DNA from: Afipia birgiae 34632
GTDB taxonomy: Bacteria > Pseudomonadota > Alphaproteobacteria > Rhizobiales > Xanthobacteraceae
Assembly: GCF_000308295.2 (NCBI RefSeq)
Contig: NZ_HG326653.1
Location: 179,873 to 243,872, forward strand
DNA: 64,000 bases
Reading direction: 5' to 3'
How positions within the stretch are numbered: position 1 is the first letter of the stretch; every line of letters begins with the position of its first letter. The notes under the pieces were generated by a model. It worked only from the letters and a program-made list of their open reading frames with translations. It was not told the origin of the DNA and made no database searches. Below, piece after piece: positions 28,915 to 38,334 of this stretch. A program made the translations under genes and the position numbers.

Positions 28915-29865
28915 TCAAGTATCAGGTTTCGCCGGAAGCAGGGGATTCCCTGCCGGCTCGCCGGAGCGGTTTACCAGATATAGGCCCGCCATGACCAGAA
29001 GGGCAGCCCCCGCAAAGGCCAATGTCAGGGTGTCATGCATCACGAAATAGCCCCCAATGACGCCAAACAGGGGCGTCATAAAGGTAAATGACGATAGTTT
29101 GCTGGCTGAATAGGTCTTTATGAGAAAGACCCAGATCAGGAATGTCGTCCCAACAATCCAGACCGTTTGGTAGGCCATCAGCGCCCAGGCAGCCGGTCCC
29201 GGCATATGGGTGATGCTCTCGCCGGAGACAATCGCCCCAAGCGCCAGAATCGGGATTGAAACAGCTACCTGATAGGCCAGCGTCTTTTCGGCAGGCGCCT
29301 GCAGAAGCCGGGTCGCCTTTACCACCAGCGTGGTCACAGCCCACAGAATGCCGCCACCCATCACCAGGATGTCACCCAGAATGACCTTGGCATCCACGGA
29401 CGGCTGCGGCACGCCGATGGCCAGAGCCACGCCTGCGAACGACAGCGCAAGACCGCCCCATTGCAGCCGGCTCAACTCCTCGCCGAGAAATCGCTTCGAG
29501 CCGAGCGCAACGACAAACGGCGCGACGTAGAGAAACACCACCGCGCGGGAGGCCGTGGTGTAGAGCAGCCCGCGATAGATCAGGATGAATTCGACCCCGA
29601 AGAAAAGCCCGGCGACCAAGCCCGCGCCCAGTGTGCCGTCACGCCGGAACAGCGTCACGCCGCGCAGCCACGCCACCGTCATGATGATGATTAATCCACC
29701 GCTCGAACGGATCGTGGCCTGCAACAGCGGCGGAATATCGGGAAGAGCCAGTTTGACCGCAATCTGATTGAAGCCCCAGCTCAGGCACAACATCACCATC
29801 AGGACGATCGCCGTCGCGTTCAGCGGTCGCCCCGCTGCCGCAATCTTCAAGCTGTCTGACGACAT
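28915..29865 (-). CDS. EamA family DMT transporter
   Basis: A 316-residue, ten-helix EamA-type exporter. Landmarks are LMVMLCLSWGFNQIAVKLAL at the N terminus, LYVAPFVVALGSKRFLGEEL in the first repeat and FLIKTYSASKLSSFTFMTPL in the second. The substrate is unknown. It follows the zur-like gene by 40 bp on the same strand, so the two may form an operon, but nothing in the protein points to metal transport. Confidence 0.88.
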   Translation of the reverse strand: MSSDSLKIAAAGRPLNATAIVLMVMLCLSWGFNQIAVKLALPDIPPLLQATIRSSGGLIIIMTVAWLRGVTLFRRDGTLGAGLVAGLFFGVEFILIYRGLLYTTASRAVVFLYVAPFVVALGSKRFLGEELSRLQWGGLALSFAGVALAIGVPQPSVDAKVILGDILVMGGGILWAVTTLVVKATRLLQAPAEKTLAYQVAVSIPILALGAIVSGESITHMPGPAAWALMAYQTVWIVGTTFLIWVFLIKTYSASKLSSFTFMTPLFGVIGGYFVMHDTLTLAFAGAALLVMAGLYLVNRSGEPAGNPLLPAKPDT

Positions 29866-29905
29866 GGCCCCCCGTGCCCGGCTTTCCGCCGTGTTGTTGT
29901 TCGGC

Positions 29906-30397
29906 CTATGCGGCGCGCTGACAGTGTGCGCAGGTGCCAGTGATTTCCACCACCGACAATTTCGGCGCGAACCCCGTTCCGCGCGCAGCCTCGTTGAAAC
30001 TCTGCGCCAGAGGTGCAGCCGGAATTTCGCCCACCGATCCGCAGGTCTCGCAAATCAGAAACGCCACAACCGCCGTCTCATCGTGATTATGAGCGCAGGC
30101 CAGAAACGCGTTACGGCTTTCGATGCGGTGGACCAGACCGTTGTCCATCAGAAAATCCAGCGCGCGGTAGACGGTAATCGGCGCCGGACGCGGCATTGTC
30201 TTGGCAAGTTCGTCGATCACTTCATAGGCACCGAGCGGCCGATGGCTCGACAGCAACGCACTCAAAACCTGCCGCCGGATCGGCGTGAACTTTTGACCCC
30301 TGCCCTTGCAGACCTTTTCGGCATGCAAAAAGGCGTCCTCGGCGCAGCGGCCGTGGTCATGATCTGGGGCAGGGAAAATTGGCTTCGCTTGTTTCAT
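29906..30397 (-). CDS. zur: Fur family transcriptional regulator, Zur-like
   Basis: A 163-residue Fur-family repressor. The winged-helix part reads FTPIRRQVLSALLSSHRPLG and AYEVIDELAK, with AAPITVYRALDFLMDNGLV-type sequence after it (here PAPITVYRALDFL). Two CxxC pairs, CETCG and CAHC, in the C-terminal half form the structural zinc site. The N-terminal DHDHGRC and overall pattern fit alphaproteobacterial Zur, which represses zinc uptake genes. No zinc transporter gene is nearby, so the assignment is by sequence type. I chose the ATG at 30397 (MKQAKPIFP). It is divergent from the patatin gene, with a palindrome between. Confidence 0.82.
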   Translation of the reverse strand: MKQAKPIFPAPDHDHGRCAEDAFLHAEKVCKGRGQKFTPIRRQVLSALLSSHRPLGAYEVIDELAKTMPRPAPITVYRALDFLMDNGLVHRIESRNAFLACAHNHDETAVVAFLICETCGSVGEIPAAPLAQSFNEAARGTGFAPKLSVVEITGTCAHCQRAA

Positions 30398-30467
30398 TCG
30401 ATCAACATGTAGTGCGGTTATCGTGATTCCGCTCATAATTTCAGCGGCGTAGGCCGTCAGAGTATTT

Positions 30468-30496
30468 TGCGATGCAATACTTTCTATTGCATCGCA
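30468..30496. promoter_or_regulatory. 12-bp dyad between the zur-like gene and the patatin gene
   Basis: TGCGATGCAATA at 30468-30479 is the exact reverse complement of 30485-30496, with loop CTTTC. It lies about 70 bp before the regulator start and 90 bp before the patatin start, in their shared promoter region. Candidates are an autoregulatory metal operator, or a PhaR-type site because TTGCGATGCA also occurs in the phaR promoter. It is not a good terminator because no gene ends here. Confidence 0.5.
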
Positions 30497-30586
30497 TCAT
30501 AAAAGTCCCAAATCACCTGTCTACAACGGATCGAACCGATCCTCAGGCGACCGAATTGTTGCCTCATTTCAGAGAGGAAGAAGCTC

Positions 30587-31693
30587 ATGGCGACCACTCT
30601 CAAAACCTATCTCGACAATCTGACGCCATGGAGTTTTTCCGGCACACGCAAGCCGAGTGCGGCCAGGAAGATCAATCTGGCGCTTCAGGGTGGGGGATCG
30701 CACGGGGCCTTCACCTGGGGGGTCCTTGATCATTTCCTTGCCGACGGGCGGCTGGAGATCACCGGCATTTCCGGCGCGTCCGCCGGCGCCATGAATGCCG
30801 TGATGCTCGCCGACGGGCTCACCCGCGGCGGCCCTGAGGAGGCGCGCAAACGGCTGGCGGCATTCTGGCGCGCAACCAGCACCGGCGGGGATCTGCCGCC
30901 GATCCAGCGCGCGATGACCGACCGGATGTTTTCGATGATGCCGTTTGCGGCCTCGCCGATACAGAACTGGTTCGAGACGATGGCGCATTATTTTTCGCCC
31001 TACGAGCTCAATCCCCTCAATATCAATCCGCTGAACCAGCTCATAGAACGCTTCGTCGATTTCAATGCGCTACGCGCCAACACCGATCTCGCGCTTTATA
31101 TCTCGGCCACCAACGTCCACACAGGGCGGCTGCGCATTTTCGCGAATGAAAAAATCACCGCCGACGTGGTGATGGCGTCGGCCGCGCTACCGTTCATGTT
31201 TCGCGCCGTCGAAATCGACGGCGTGCCTTACTGGGACGGCGGCTACATGGGCAACCCCGCGATCTTCCCATTCCTGCAGGCGACTGAGGCGGAGGACGTC
31301 GTGGTTGTGCAGATCAATCCTGTGTCGCGCACCACCACGCCGAAAACCTCCGGGGAGATCATCAACCGGCTCAATGAAATCACCTTCAATTCGGCACTGA
31401 TTTCCGAATTGCGCACGATGGATTTCGTCAATCAGTTGATCGACGATGGACGATTGCCGCGCGGTACAGGCAAGGATCAGTACCGCAGGCTCAACATCCA
31501 CCGCATCGATCTCGGCGGCCTCGGCACTCGCCTCGCCGCCTCCAGCAAGATGAAGACAGACTACGAGTTTTTCGAAGTGCTGCACCGGGCCGGCAAGCGG
31601 GCAGCCAAGAAGTTCCTCGACATCCATTTTGACGACATCGGCCACCGCAGCACGATCGATCTCGCCGCGGAATCCGGAGTGGAATGGGCATGA
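30587..31693 (+). CDS. Patatin-like phospholipase
   Basis: A 368-residue patatin-family lipid acyl hydrolase. The oxyanion hole motif LQGGGSHGAF is near residue 32. The nucleophile is in GISGASAGAM (Ser about residue 65). The dyad aspartate is in YWDGGYMGNPA (about residue 217). No signal peptide is seen, so it is probably cytoplasmic or membrane-associated. The C-terminal segment VVVQINPVSRTTTPKTSGEI is typical of the bacterial group. The substrate (phospholipid or storage lipid) is unknown. Confidence 0.92.
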   Translation: MATTLKTYLDNLTPWSFSGTRKPSAARKINLALQGGGSHGAFTWGVLDHFLADGRLEITGISGASAGAMNAVMLADGLTRGGPEEARKRLAAFWRATSTGGDLPPIQRAMTDRMFSMMPFAASPIQNWFETMAHYFSPYELNPLNINPLNQLIERFVDFNALRANTDLALYISATNVHTGRLRIFANEKITADVVMASAALPFMFRAVEIDGVPYWDGGYMGNPAIFPFLQATEAEDVVVVQINPVSRTTTPKTSGEIINRLNEITFNSALISELRTMDFVNQLIDDGRLPRGTGKDQYRRLNIHRIDLGGLGTRLAASSKMKTDYEFFEVLHRAGKRAAKKFLDIHFDDIGHRSTIDLAAESGVEWA

Positions 31694-31816
31694 CGATCTA
31701 ACGTACCGATAATCGTGACGCTCTGTGCGATCCCGCTGGCGATGATGATCGGATCGACCAAGGCGGCGCTGCGCCAGCAGTCGCAGAACGCCGGTCATTC
31801 TGCAGTGATGGACTGA
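31694..31816 (+). pseudogene. Possible C-terminal remnant of a membrane transporter
   Basis: Directly after the patatin TGA, in the same frame, 40 codons remain open and read VPIIVTLCAIPLAMMIGSTK, then a polar end finishing HSAVMD and a stop at 31814-31816. This looks like the last helix and tail of a DHA2-type efflux pump (these often end in -HAA/VMD). There is no start codon or ribosome site of its own. It may be a leftover of a deleted gene; the match is from memory of the family and is weak. Confidence 0.3.
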
Positions 31817-31827
31817 CGCGCCCAAAA

Positions 31828-31853
31828 GAATGGGAGGCCGAAGCCTCCCATTC
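31828..31853. terminator. Bidirectional hairpin terminator
   Basis: An 11-bp perfect stem (GAATGGGAGGC at 31828-31838 with 31843-31853) with a CGAA tetraloop. On the minus strand it is followed by TTTT, giving a good intrinsic terminator for the thiolase gene. It also lies beyond the convergent patatin gene. Confidence 0.8.
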
Positions 31854-31876
31854 TCGTTCGCAGAACTAACGAGAAC

Positions 31877-33085
31877 TCAGTTCAGCTTCTCGATCACCAT
31901 CGCGGCGCCCTGCCCGACGCCGACGCACATGGTCGCGATGGCAAGCTTGCCGCCCCGCTTTTCCATGCCATGAACCGCGGTCAGTGCAAGGCGCGCGCCA
32001 CTCATGCCGAGCGGATGGCCGAGCGCGATAGCGCCGCCATGCGGATTGACGAAATCGGCATCTTCCTTGACGCCGAGCTGACGCAGCACCGCAATACCCT
32101 GCGAGGCGAACGCCTCATTAAGCTCGATCAGATCGATGTCGGTGATCTTGAGGCCGAGGCGCTCCAGCAGCTTGCGCACCGCCGGCACCGGCCCGATGCC
32201 CATGACGCGCGGCGCGACGCCTGCGGACGCAAACCCGAGGATCTTTGCGCGTGGCGTTAGTCCGTGCTTCTTCACGGCTTCTTCCGATGCGAGAATCAAC
32301 GCGGCCGCGCCATCGTTGACGCCGGACGCATTGCCCGCCGTCACCGTGCCGGGATTGCGCACGATCGGCTTGAGCTTGGCCAGTCCTTCAAGCGTGGTTT
32401 CCGGGCGCGGATGCTCATCTTTGTCCACGATGGTGGGACCAGCCCTGCCGCCGGGCACCGTGACCGGGGTGATTTCCTCGGCGAAGTATCCGGCTTCAAT
32501 AGCTTTGCCTGCGCGCTGCTGCGAGCGGATCGCGAAGGCGTCCTGATCCGCACGCGAGATCTGATAATCTTCGGCGACGTTCTCGCCGGTCTCAGGCATC
32601 GCATCGACGCCGTACTGCTGCTTCATGAGCGGATTGACAAAACGCCAGCCGATCGTCGTGTCGTAAGTTTCCACCGTGCGCTGAAAGGCTTCCGTTGCCT
32701 TGCCGGTGACAAACGGCGCGCGCGTCATGGATTCGACGCCGCCCGCCAGGGCGAAATCCATCTCGCCGGCGCGGATCGCGCGCGCAACGCCACCCACCGC
32801 ATCCAGACCCGATGCGCAGAGCCGATTGACCGTCATGCCAGGCACCGTGTCCGGCAACCCGGCCAGCAACAGCGCCATGCGCGCCACGTTGCGGTTGTCT
32901 TCCCCGGCCTGATTGGCGCAACCGTAAGACACTTCTTCGAGCGCAGACCAGTCGGCCTTCGTATTGCGCGCCATCAAAGCCTTGATCGGCACCGCGGCCA
33001 GATCGTCCGCGCGCACCTTGGCCAGCGACCCACCGAAACGGCCAATTGGCGTCCGCACTGCATCACAAATGAAAACATCACGCAT
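31877..33085 (-). CDS. Acetyl-CoA acyltransferase (3-oxoadipyl-CoA thiolase-like)
   Basis: A 402-residue degradative thiolase. The nucleophilic Cys is in NRLCASGLDAVG (about residue 90). The His is in GGAIALGHPLGMSGAR and the second Cys is in IATMCVGVGQG. The N-terminal MRDVFICDAVRTPIGRFGG and YGCANQAGEDNRNVARM are typical of PcaF, which cleaves 3-oxoadipyl-CoA in the beta-ketoadipate pathway, though FadA-like fatty-acid thiolases are close. No other pca genes are beside it, so I leave the symbol open. Confidence 0.9.
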   Translation of the reverse strand: MRDVFICDAVRTPIGRFGGSLAKVRADDLAAVPIKALMARNTKADWSALEEVSYGCANQAGEDNRNVARMALLLAGLPDTVPGMTVNRLCASGLDAVGGVARAIRAGEMDFALAGGVESMTRAPFVTGKATEAFQRTVETYDTTIGWRFVNPLMKQQYGVDAMPETGENVAEDYQISRADQDAFAIRSQQRAGKAIEAGYFAEEITPVTVPGGRAGPTIVDKDEHPRPETTLEGLAKLKPIVRNPGTVTAGNASGVNDGAAALILASEEAVKKHGLTPRAKILGFASAGVAPRVMGIGPVPAVRKLLERLGLKITDIDLIELNEAFASQGIAVLRQLGVKEDADFVNPHGGAIALGHPLGMSGARLALTAVHGMEKRGGKLAIATMCVGVGQGAAMVIEKLN

Positions 33086-33292
33086 GGTCGTTCTCCCTGA
33101 AATTCACTCGGACTTGATGGCGTCCGCCTCGGCTGCCGCGAGTTTTAGGAAGCACTGCGCGGAACGTCAAATGATCGATGGCCGGAACAGCCTCGCCACC
33201 CGGCAGGGCGGCCATGCACTTGCCCTTTCAAGGCGTGGAAAACGCACCATGCAATTCCACCTGGCGAAAGAACTTTGCTAGTGTCCGCCGCC

Positions 33293-36026
33293 ATGACCAT
33301 CCATTCCACGCCACCCGCATCGTCAAACGCCGAAATCGCCTCCCCGGAGGCCGTCGGACGCGTCACGCCGATGATGGAACAGTACCTGGAGATCAAGGCG
33401 GCCAATCCGGGGCTGTTGCTGTTCTACCGGATGGGCGATTTCTACGAGCTGTTCTTCGAGGATGCGGAAACTGCATCGCGGGCGCTCGGCATCACCTTGA
33501 CCAAGCGTGGCAAGCACATGGGCGAGGATATCCCGATGTGCGGCGTGCCGGTGGAGCGCTCCGACGATTACCTGCACCGGTTGATCGCACTGGGTCATCG
33601 CGTCGCGGTCTGTGAGCAGACCGAGAATCCTGCCGAGGCGCGCAAACGCGGCAACAAGAGCGTGGTGCGGCGCGACGTGGTGCGACTGGTGACACCGGGC
33701 ACGCTCACAGAAGACACGCTACTTGACGCCAAGGCCAACAACTACCTGCTTGCGATTGCGCGCGCCCGTGCGTCATCGGCGGCCGGTGATCGGATCGGGC
33801 TGGCCTGGATCGATATTTCAACGGCAGAGTTCAGCGTCACCGAATGCGGTGCTGCTGAACTCGGCGCGACGCTGGCGCGCATCAATCCGAATGAAGTGAT
33901 CGTCACCGACGCGCTCTATTCCGATCCGGAATTGTCGTCGCTGTTTCGCACGCTCGCCGCCGTGACACCGGTGACGCGGGACATCTTCGATGCCGCCACC
34001 GCCGAACGTCGCCTGTGCGACTATTTTCGCCGTGGCGACCATGGATGGTTTCGGCGCGATGTCGCGGCTGGAAGCCGCCGCCGCCGCCGCCGCCGTGACT
34101 TACGTGGATCGCACGCAGGTCGGCAAGCATCTGCCGCTGTCGCCGCCGGCCCGCGAGGCCGCCGGCACCACCATGGCGATCGATCCCGCCACCCGCGCCA
34201 ATCTCGAACTGACCCGCACGCTGGCGGGCGAGCGGCGCGGATCACTGCTCGACGCCATTGACTGCACGGTAACCGCTGCCGGGTCGCGGCTGCTCGCACA
34301 ACGTCTTTCCGCACCGCTAACCGACAGCGCGACTATTTCCCATCGGCTCGACGCCACGACAATGTTTGCGAACGATAGCGCCGCACGGGACGATTTGCGC
34401 GGCATCTTGCGTGCCGCGCCAGACATTTCACGCGCGCTGGCGCGGCTATCGGTCGGACGTGGCGGTCCGCGCGATCTCGCTGCCCTGCGCGACGGCATTG
34501 TCGCTGCCGACAAGATTCTGGACCGGCTGTCGCGAATCGAGAAACTCCCGCGTGACATTTCACTGGCGACTGAAGCATTGCGCCGTCCGTCCCGCGACCT
34601 CGCGCAGGAATTTTCACGCGGCCTGGCGGATGAATTGCCGCTGTTCAAGCGCGACGGCGGCTTCGTGCGCGCCGGTTATGAAGCCGCGCTGGACGAGACC
34701 CGCAACCTTCGCGATGCCTCGCGGCTGGTGGTCGCCGCGATGCAGGCGCGCTACGCCGACGACACCGGGATCAAAGGTCTCAAGATCCGCCATAACAACG
34801 TGCTGGGTTATTTTGTCGAAGTCACCGCGCAGCATGGCGACAAGCTGATGACTGCGCCGCTGAACGCGACCTTCATTCATCGCCAGACACTTGCGGGGCA
34901 GGTGCGCTTCACCACGACTGAACTGGGCGAAATCGAGGCGAAGATCGCCAATGCTGGCGACCGCGCCCTCGGCCTTGAACTCGAAATCTTCGACAGACTG
35001 TGTGCGCAGGCCGTGGCCGCAGGCGACGATTTGCGCGCCGCGGCGCATGCCTTTGCGCTGCTCGATGTCACAGCCGCGCTTGCGAAACTTGCGGTCGACG
35101 AGAATTACACACGGCCTGTGGTCGACAATTCGCTGAAATTCTCCATCGAAGGCGGACGCCATCCGGTGGTCGAACAATCGCTGAAGCGTGAGGGTCAACC
35201 CTTCATCGCCAATGCCTGCGATCTGTCGCCCGGACCAGCGCAGGCGTCCGGACAGATCTGGCTGCTGACCGGTCCGAACATGGCCGGCAAGTCGACGTTC
35301 CTGCGACAGAACGCGCTGATCGCGCTGATGGCGCAGATCGGCAGCTTCGTGCCTGCGAAGCTCGCGCATATCGGCATCGTCGACCGGCTGTTCTCCCGCG
35401 TCGGCGCCGCCGATGATCTCGCGCGCGGACGTTCGACCTTCATGGTCGAAATGGTGGAGACGGCGGCGATCCTCAATCAGGCCGGGGAGCGTGCGCTGGT
35501 GATTCTGGATGAGATCGGCCGCGGCACTTCGACGTTTGACGGATTGTCGATCGCATGGGCCTCGATCGAGCATCTGCACGAAAGCAACCGATGCCGCGCG
35601 CTGTTCGCAACGCATTATCATGAACTGACCGCGCTGTCGGCAAACCTGCCGCGCCTGTTCAACGCCACAGTGCGCGTCAAGGAATGGCAAGGCGACGTGG
35701 TCTTCCTGCACGAAGTTCTGCCGGGTTCGGCGGATCGCTCCTACGGTATTCAGGTCGCGAAGCTCGCAGGGCTTCCGGCAGCCGTGGTGGCGCGCGCAAA
35801 ATCGGTATTGGCGAAGCTCGAAGCGCAGGACCGCAGCACCACGGCGCGCGCACTGATGGACGACCTGCCGCTGTTCGCGGTGCCATCACGCGCAGCCGCC
35901 GAACCGCAGCCGCCGAGCGCAGCCGATCAGGTTGCCGAGGCGCTCAATGCGCTGCATCCCGATGAGATGTCGCCGCGCGAGGCGCTGGACGCGCTCTATG
36001 CGCTGAAGGCGAAGCTGCCGAAATAG
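33293..36026 (+). pseudogene. mutS: DNA mismatch repair protein MutS, frameshifted
   Basis: MutS recognises mismatched bases and starts repair. The N-terminal mismatch-binding domain is intact ([12 protein letters not shown], with the Phe-x-Glu motif). The ATPase domain downstream is complete: Walker [17 protein letters not shown], then [20 protein letters not shown] and [12 protein letters not shown]. The two parts are in different frames. The frame breaks at TTTT (34024-34027): after RLCDYF the first frame runs on to a stop at 34261, while the MutS sequence [16 protein letters not shown] continues in another frame. Removing one T gives exactly 911 codons (910 residues), a normal length. It is either a real mutator lesion or a sequencing error in a homopolymer. 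Start at 33293 (MTIHSTPP). Confidence 0.9.
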
Positions 36027-36031
36027 CGGCG

Positions 36032-36544
36032 TCAGATCCGATTGATCGACACGCTCGTCTTCGGGCCGTTCTTGATGGTCTGATAGACCACACAATAGCG
36101 CTCGGTCAGCTTTAGCAATTGATCGAGCTTGTCCTGCGGCGCGTCGGTGTCGACATCAAATCGAAGGCGAATTTCTGCAAAACCAACCGCCGCTTCCTTG
36201 TCGACGCCGAGGGTGCCGCGAAAATCGAGATCGCCTTCGGCGCTGATGTTGCCGGACTTCAGCGGCGCGTCGATGGCGGTCGCGACCGATTTCAGCGTGA
36301 CACCGGCGCAGGCCACCAGTGCTTCGAGCAGCATATCGCCCGAGCACAGTTCCAGCCCGGAGCCGCCGGTTGCCGGATGGAGTCCGGCGATAGCAGTAGC
36401 CGCCTTGCCGGTTTCGACCTTGCAGGACAGCCCTTCGCTATCGAGCGAGCCCTTCGCCTTCAATGTGATGAACGCGGCCTTGGGGTCGGACTTGTAGCGA
36501 TCCTTGATCGGCGCCTGCATGGCGCGGAGTGCAGTCGAATCCAT
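36032..36544 (-). CDS. OsmC family protein
   Basis: A 170-residue OsmC/Ohr-fold protein. Thiol peroxidases of this family use two cysteines. Here Cys occurs in GGSGLELCSGDMLLEALVACAGVTL (landmark at about residues 60-84), the expected region, so a peroxide-reducing role is possible. The C-terminal LLKLTERYCVVYQTIKN is typical of YhfA-like members. It is convergent with mutS, 5 bp away. Confidence 0.85.
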   Translation of the reverse strand: MDSTALRAMQAPIKDRYKSDPKAAFITLKAKGSLDSEGLSCKVETGKAATAIAGLHPATGGSGLELCSGDMLLEALVACAGVTLKSVATAIDAPLKSGNISAEGDLDFRGTLGVDKEAAVGFAEIRLRFDVDTDAPQDKLDQLLKLTERYCVVYQTIKNGPKTSVSINRI

Positions 36545-36599
36545 GTTCTTGTTCTCCGTTTCCTCAGCACCAACAATGCCGGCCTCAAGTTATTCCGGG

Positions 36600-37382
36600 T
36601 TATATACCCTCACCAGCCGTCAGAAAATCATCAACCGGCCGGCGAAGTCCGCGGTCGAGCGAACGATCCAGCGAGGCGAGCACCTGATGCTTAACCGCCT
36701 CGAACGCAGGCGAAGCCCTGTCGCGCGGCCGCGTCAGGTCAACCTTGACCTCCTCGAACAATCGTCCCGGCCGCGGGCGCATCACGACGACGCGATCCGC
36801 CAGCACCACCGCCTCATCAACATCGTGGGTGACCAGAACAAGCGTTGGCTTGGTATCGGCCCACAGATCAAGCAGATGATCCTGCAGATCGGCGCGCGTG
36901 AATGCATCAAGCGCGGAGAACGGCTCATCGAGCAGCAGCACTTCCGGAGACGGAACCAGCGCCCGAGCAATCGCGACCCGCTGCGCCTGCCCGCCGGACA
37001 GTTCGCGTGGCCATGCACTGGCCTTATCGGAAAGGCCGACCCGCGAGAGTGCGCGCGTAATCCGCCGTTGCCGCTCCGCCGACGGCAGATGACCGAGGCC
37101 GAAGCCGATGTTGTCGGCGACGCTGAGCCAGGGCAGCAATCGAGGTTCCTGAAAGATGATACCGACCTTTTCGTTGGGCGCAGTGATCGAGATGGTGTCG
37201 AGCGTGACAGAGCCTGTCGTCGCTCGATCAAGCCCGGAGATCGCACGCAATAGCGTGGATTTACCGCAGCCCGAACCACCGATGATGGCGACGATCTCAC
37301 CGGGCTTGACGCGCGCGGAGAAATTCTCCAGCGCATGGACGCCATTCGGATAGGTCTTGCCGACATGATCGAAAACGAGCAT
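36600..37382 (-). CDS. ABC transporter ATPase, sulfonate/nitrate/taurine type (SsuB-like)
   Basis: A 260-residue ATP-binding subunit. Walker A is GGSGCGKSTLLRAISG (about residue 35), the signature is LSGGQAQRVAIARAL, and Walker B is VLLLDEPFSALD. The next LVLVTHDVDEAVVLADRVVV is the H-loop region. The order ATPase, permease, binding protein on one strand matches SsuABC/TauABC importers. The start overlaps the permease stop by 1 bp, indicating an operon. Confidence 0.9.
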   Translation of the reverse strand: MLVFDHVGKTYPNGVHALENFSARVKPGEIVAIIGGSGCGKSTLLRAISGLDRATTGSVTLDTISITAPNEKVGIIFQEPRLLPWLSVADNIGFGLGHLPSAERQRRITRALSRVGLSDKASAWPRELSGGQAQRVAIARALVPSPEVLLLDEPFSALDAFTRADLQDHLLDLWADTKPTLVLVTHDVDEAVVLADRVVVMRPRPGRLFEEVKVDLTRPRDRASPAFEAVKHQVLASLDRSLDRGLRRPVDDFLTAGEGI

Positions 37383-38233
37383 CAGATGCCCCCCGCATGC
37401 GCGCTAAACGAATCCTGCCAGCGCAGGAAGGGCGCTGCAATCAACTGGATCAGCCAGTCGGTGACCTTGCCGAGAATCGCAAAGACGATAATCGCGGCGA
37501 CGATCTGCGCGGGCTTGCCGAGTTGCTGACCGTCGGTCAGCAGATAGCCGAGCCCCTCGGATGCACCCATGAATTCGGCGGCGACAACGAACATCCACCC
37601 CAGACCCAAACCCGAGCGCAGTGAAATCACATAGGCAGGCAATACGGCGGGAAGAAGAATCCGCCGGATCATTGCAAATCCGTTGAGGCGAAAGATGCGG
37701 CCGACTTCAACGATCTTCCGATCCACGCTCAGGATCGCGCCGGTGACGCCGAGATAGATCGGGAAAAATACGCCGACGGCGATTAGCGCCACCTTTGATG
37801 TCTCGAAAATTCCCAGCCACAGGATGAACAACGGCACCCATGCGATCGAAGGGATCGCACGCAACGCCTGCAAGGTCGGATCGAGCAAGCGCCGCGCAAG
37901 CGTCCAGTATCCGCAGATCGCGCCGAAGAGCGTTCCGGCCAGAACCCCGAGACCAAAGCCCGCGCTGACGCGGCTCAGCGTTGCGACAATGTGCCGGCTC
38001 AGTTCACCACTCGCGGCCAGTTCCACCAGCGTCTGCCAGATGCGGCTCGGCGGGGGCACCAGCCGTCCATTGGAGTAACCGGAACGCACGGCCAGTTCCC
38101 ATGCCAGCGCAAGCCCGAGCGGCAACAGCAAGCCAATAGCAGGACGCGCGATACGGCGCAGGCGTTCGGCAGGCCGCGATCCGGGCTCTTCCCCGATGAC
38201 TTCTGGCGCAGGCGTGTCGAGTGTCATGGCCAT
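37382..38233 (-). CDS. ABC transporter permease, SsuC-like
   Basis: A 283-residue inner-membrane permease with about six helices. The EAA-type loop reads GRIFRLNGFAMIRRILLPAV (about residues 180-199), the contact site for the ATPase. The N-terminal RPAIGLLLPLGLALAWELAV is the first helix. It belongs to the sulfonate/nitrate/taurine permease family and lies between the ATPase and binding-protein genes. Confidence 0.9.
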   Translation of the reverse strand: MAMTLDTPAPEVIGEEPGSRPAERLRRIARPAIGLLLPLGLALAWELAVRSGYSNGRLVPPPSRIWQTLVELAASGELSRHIVATLSRVSAGFGLGVLAGTLFGAICGYWTLARRLLDPTLQALRAIPSIAWVPLFILWLGIFETSKVALIAVGVFFPIYLGVTGAILSVDRKIVEVGRIFRLNGFAMIRRILLPAVLPAYVISLRSGLGLGWMFVVAAEFMGASEGLGYLLTDGQQLGKPAQIVAAIIVFAILGKVTDWLIQLIAAPFLRWQDSFSAHAGGI

Positions 38234-38334
38234 AGCGGAAACTGCTTATCGCAACGATTTGCAAGGGTGCTCAAAGCGAAGGCCAACAAGCTTGGCGCAT
38301 GCGGCCCTTTGAACGTGCCGTCTGCGGCATATCG

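Noticed and set aside
34614-35711. 365-codon minus-strand open frame over the mutS ATPase region
   Set aside because: Antisense to clear MutS motifs; composition typical of a shadow frame.
33293-36026. Programmed frameshifting in mutS
   Set aside because: MutS is not known to use frameshifting, there is no slippery heptamer with a clear downstream structure, and loss of one T gives a normal gene.
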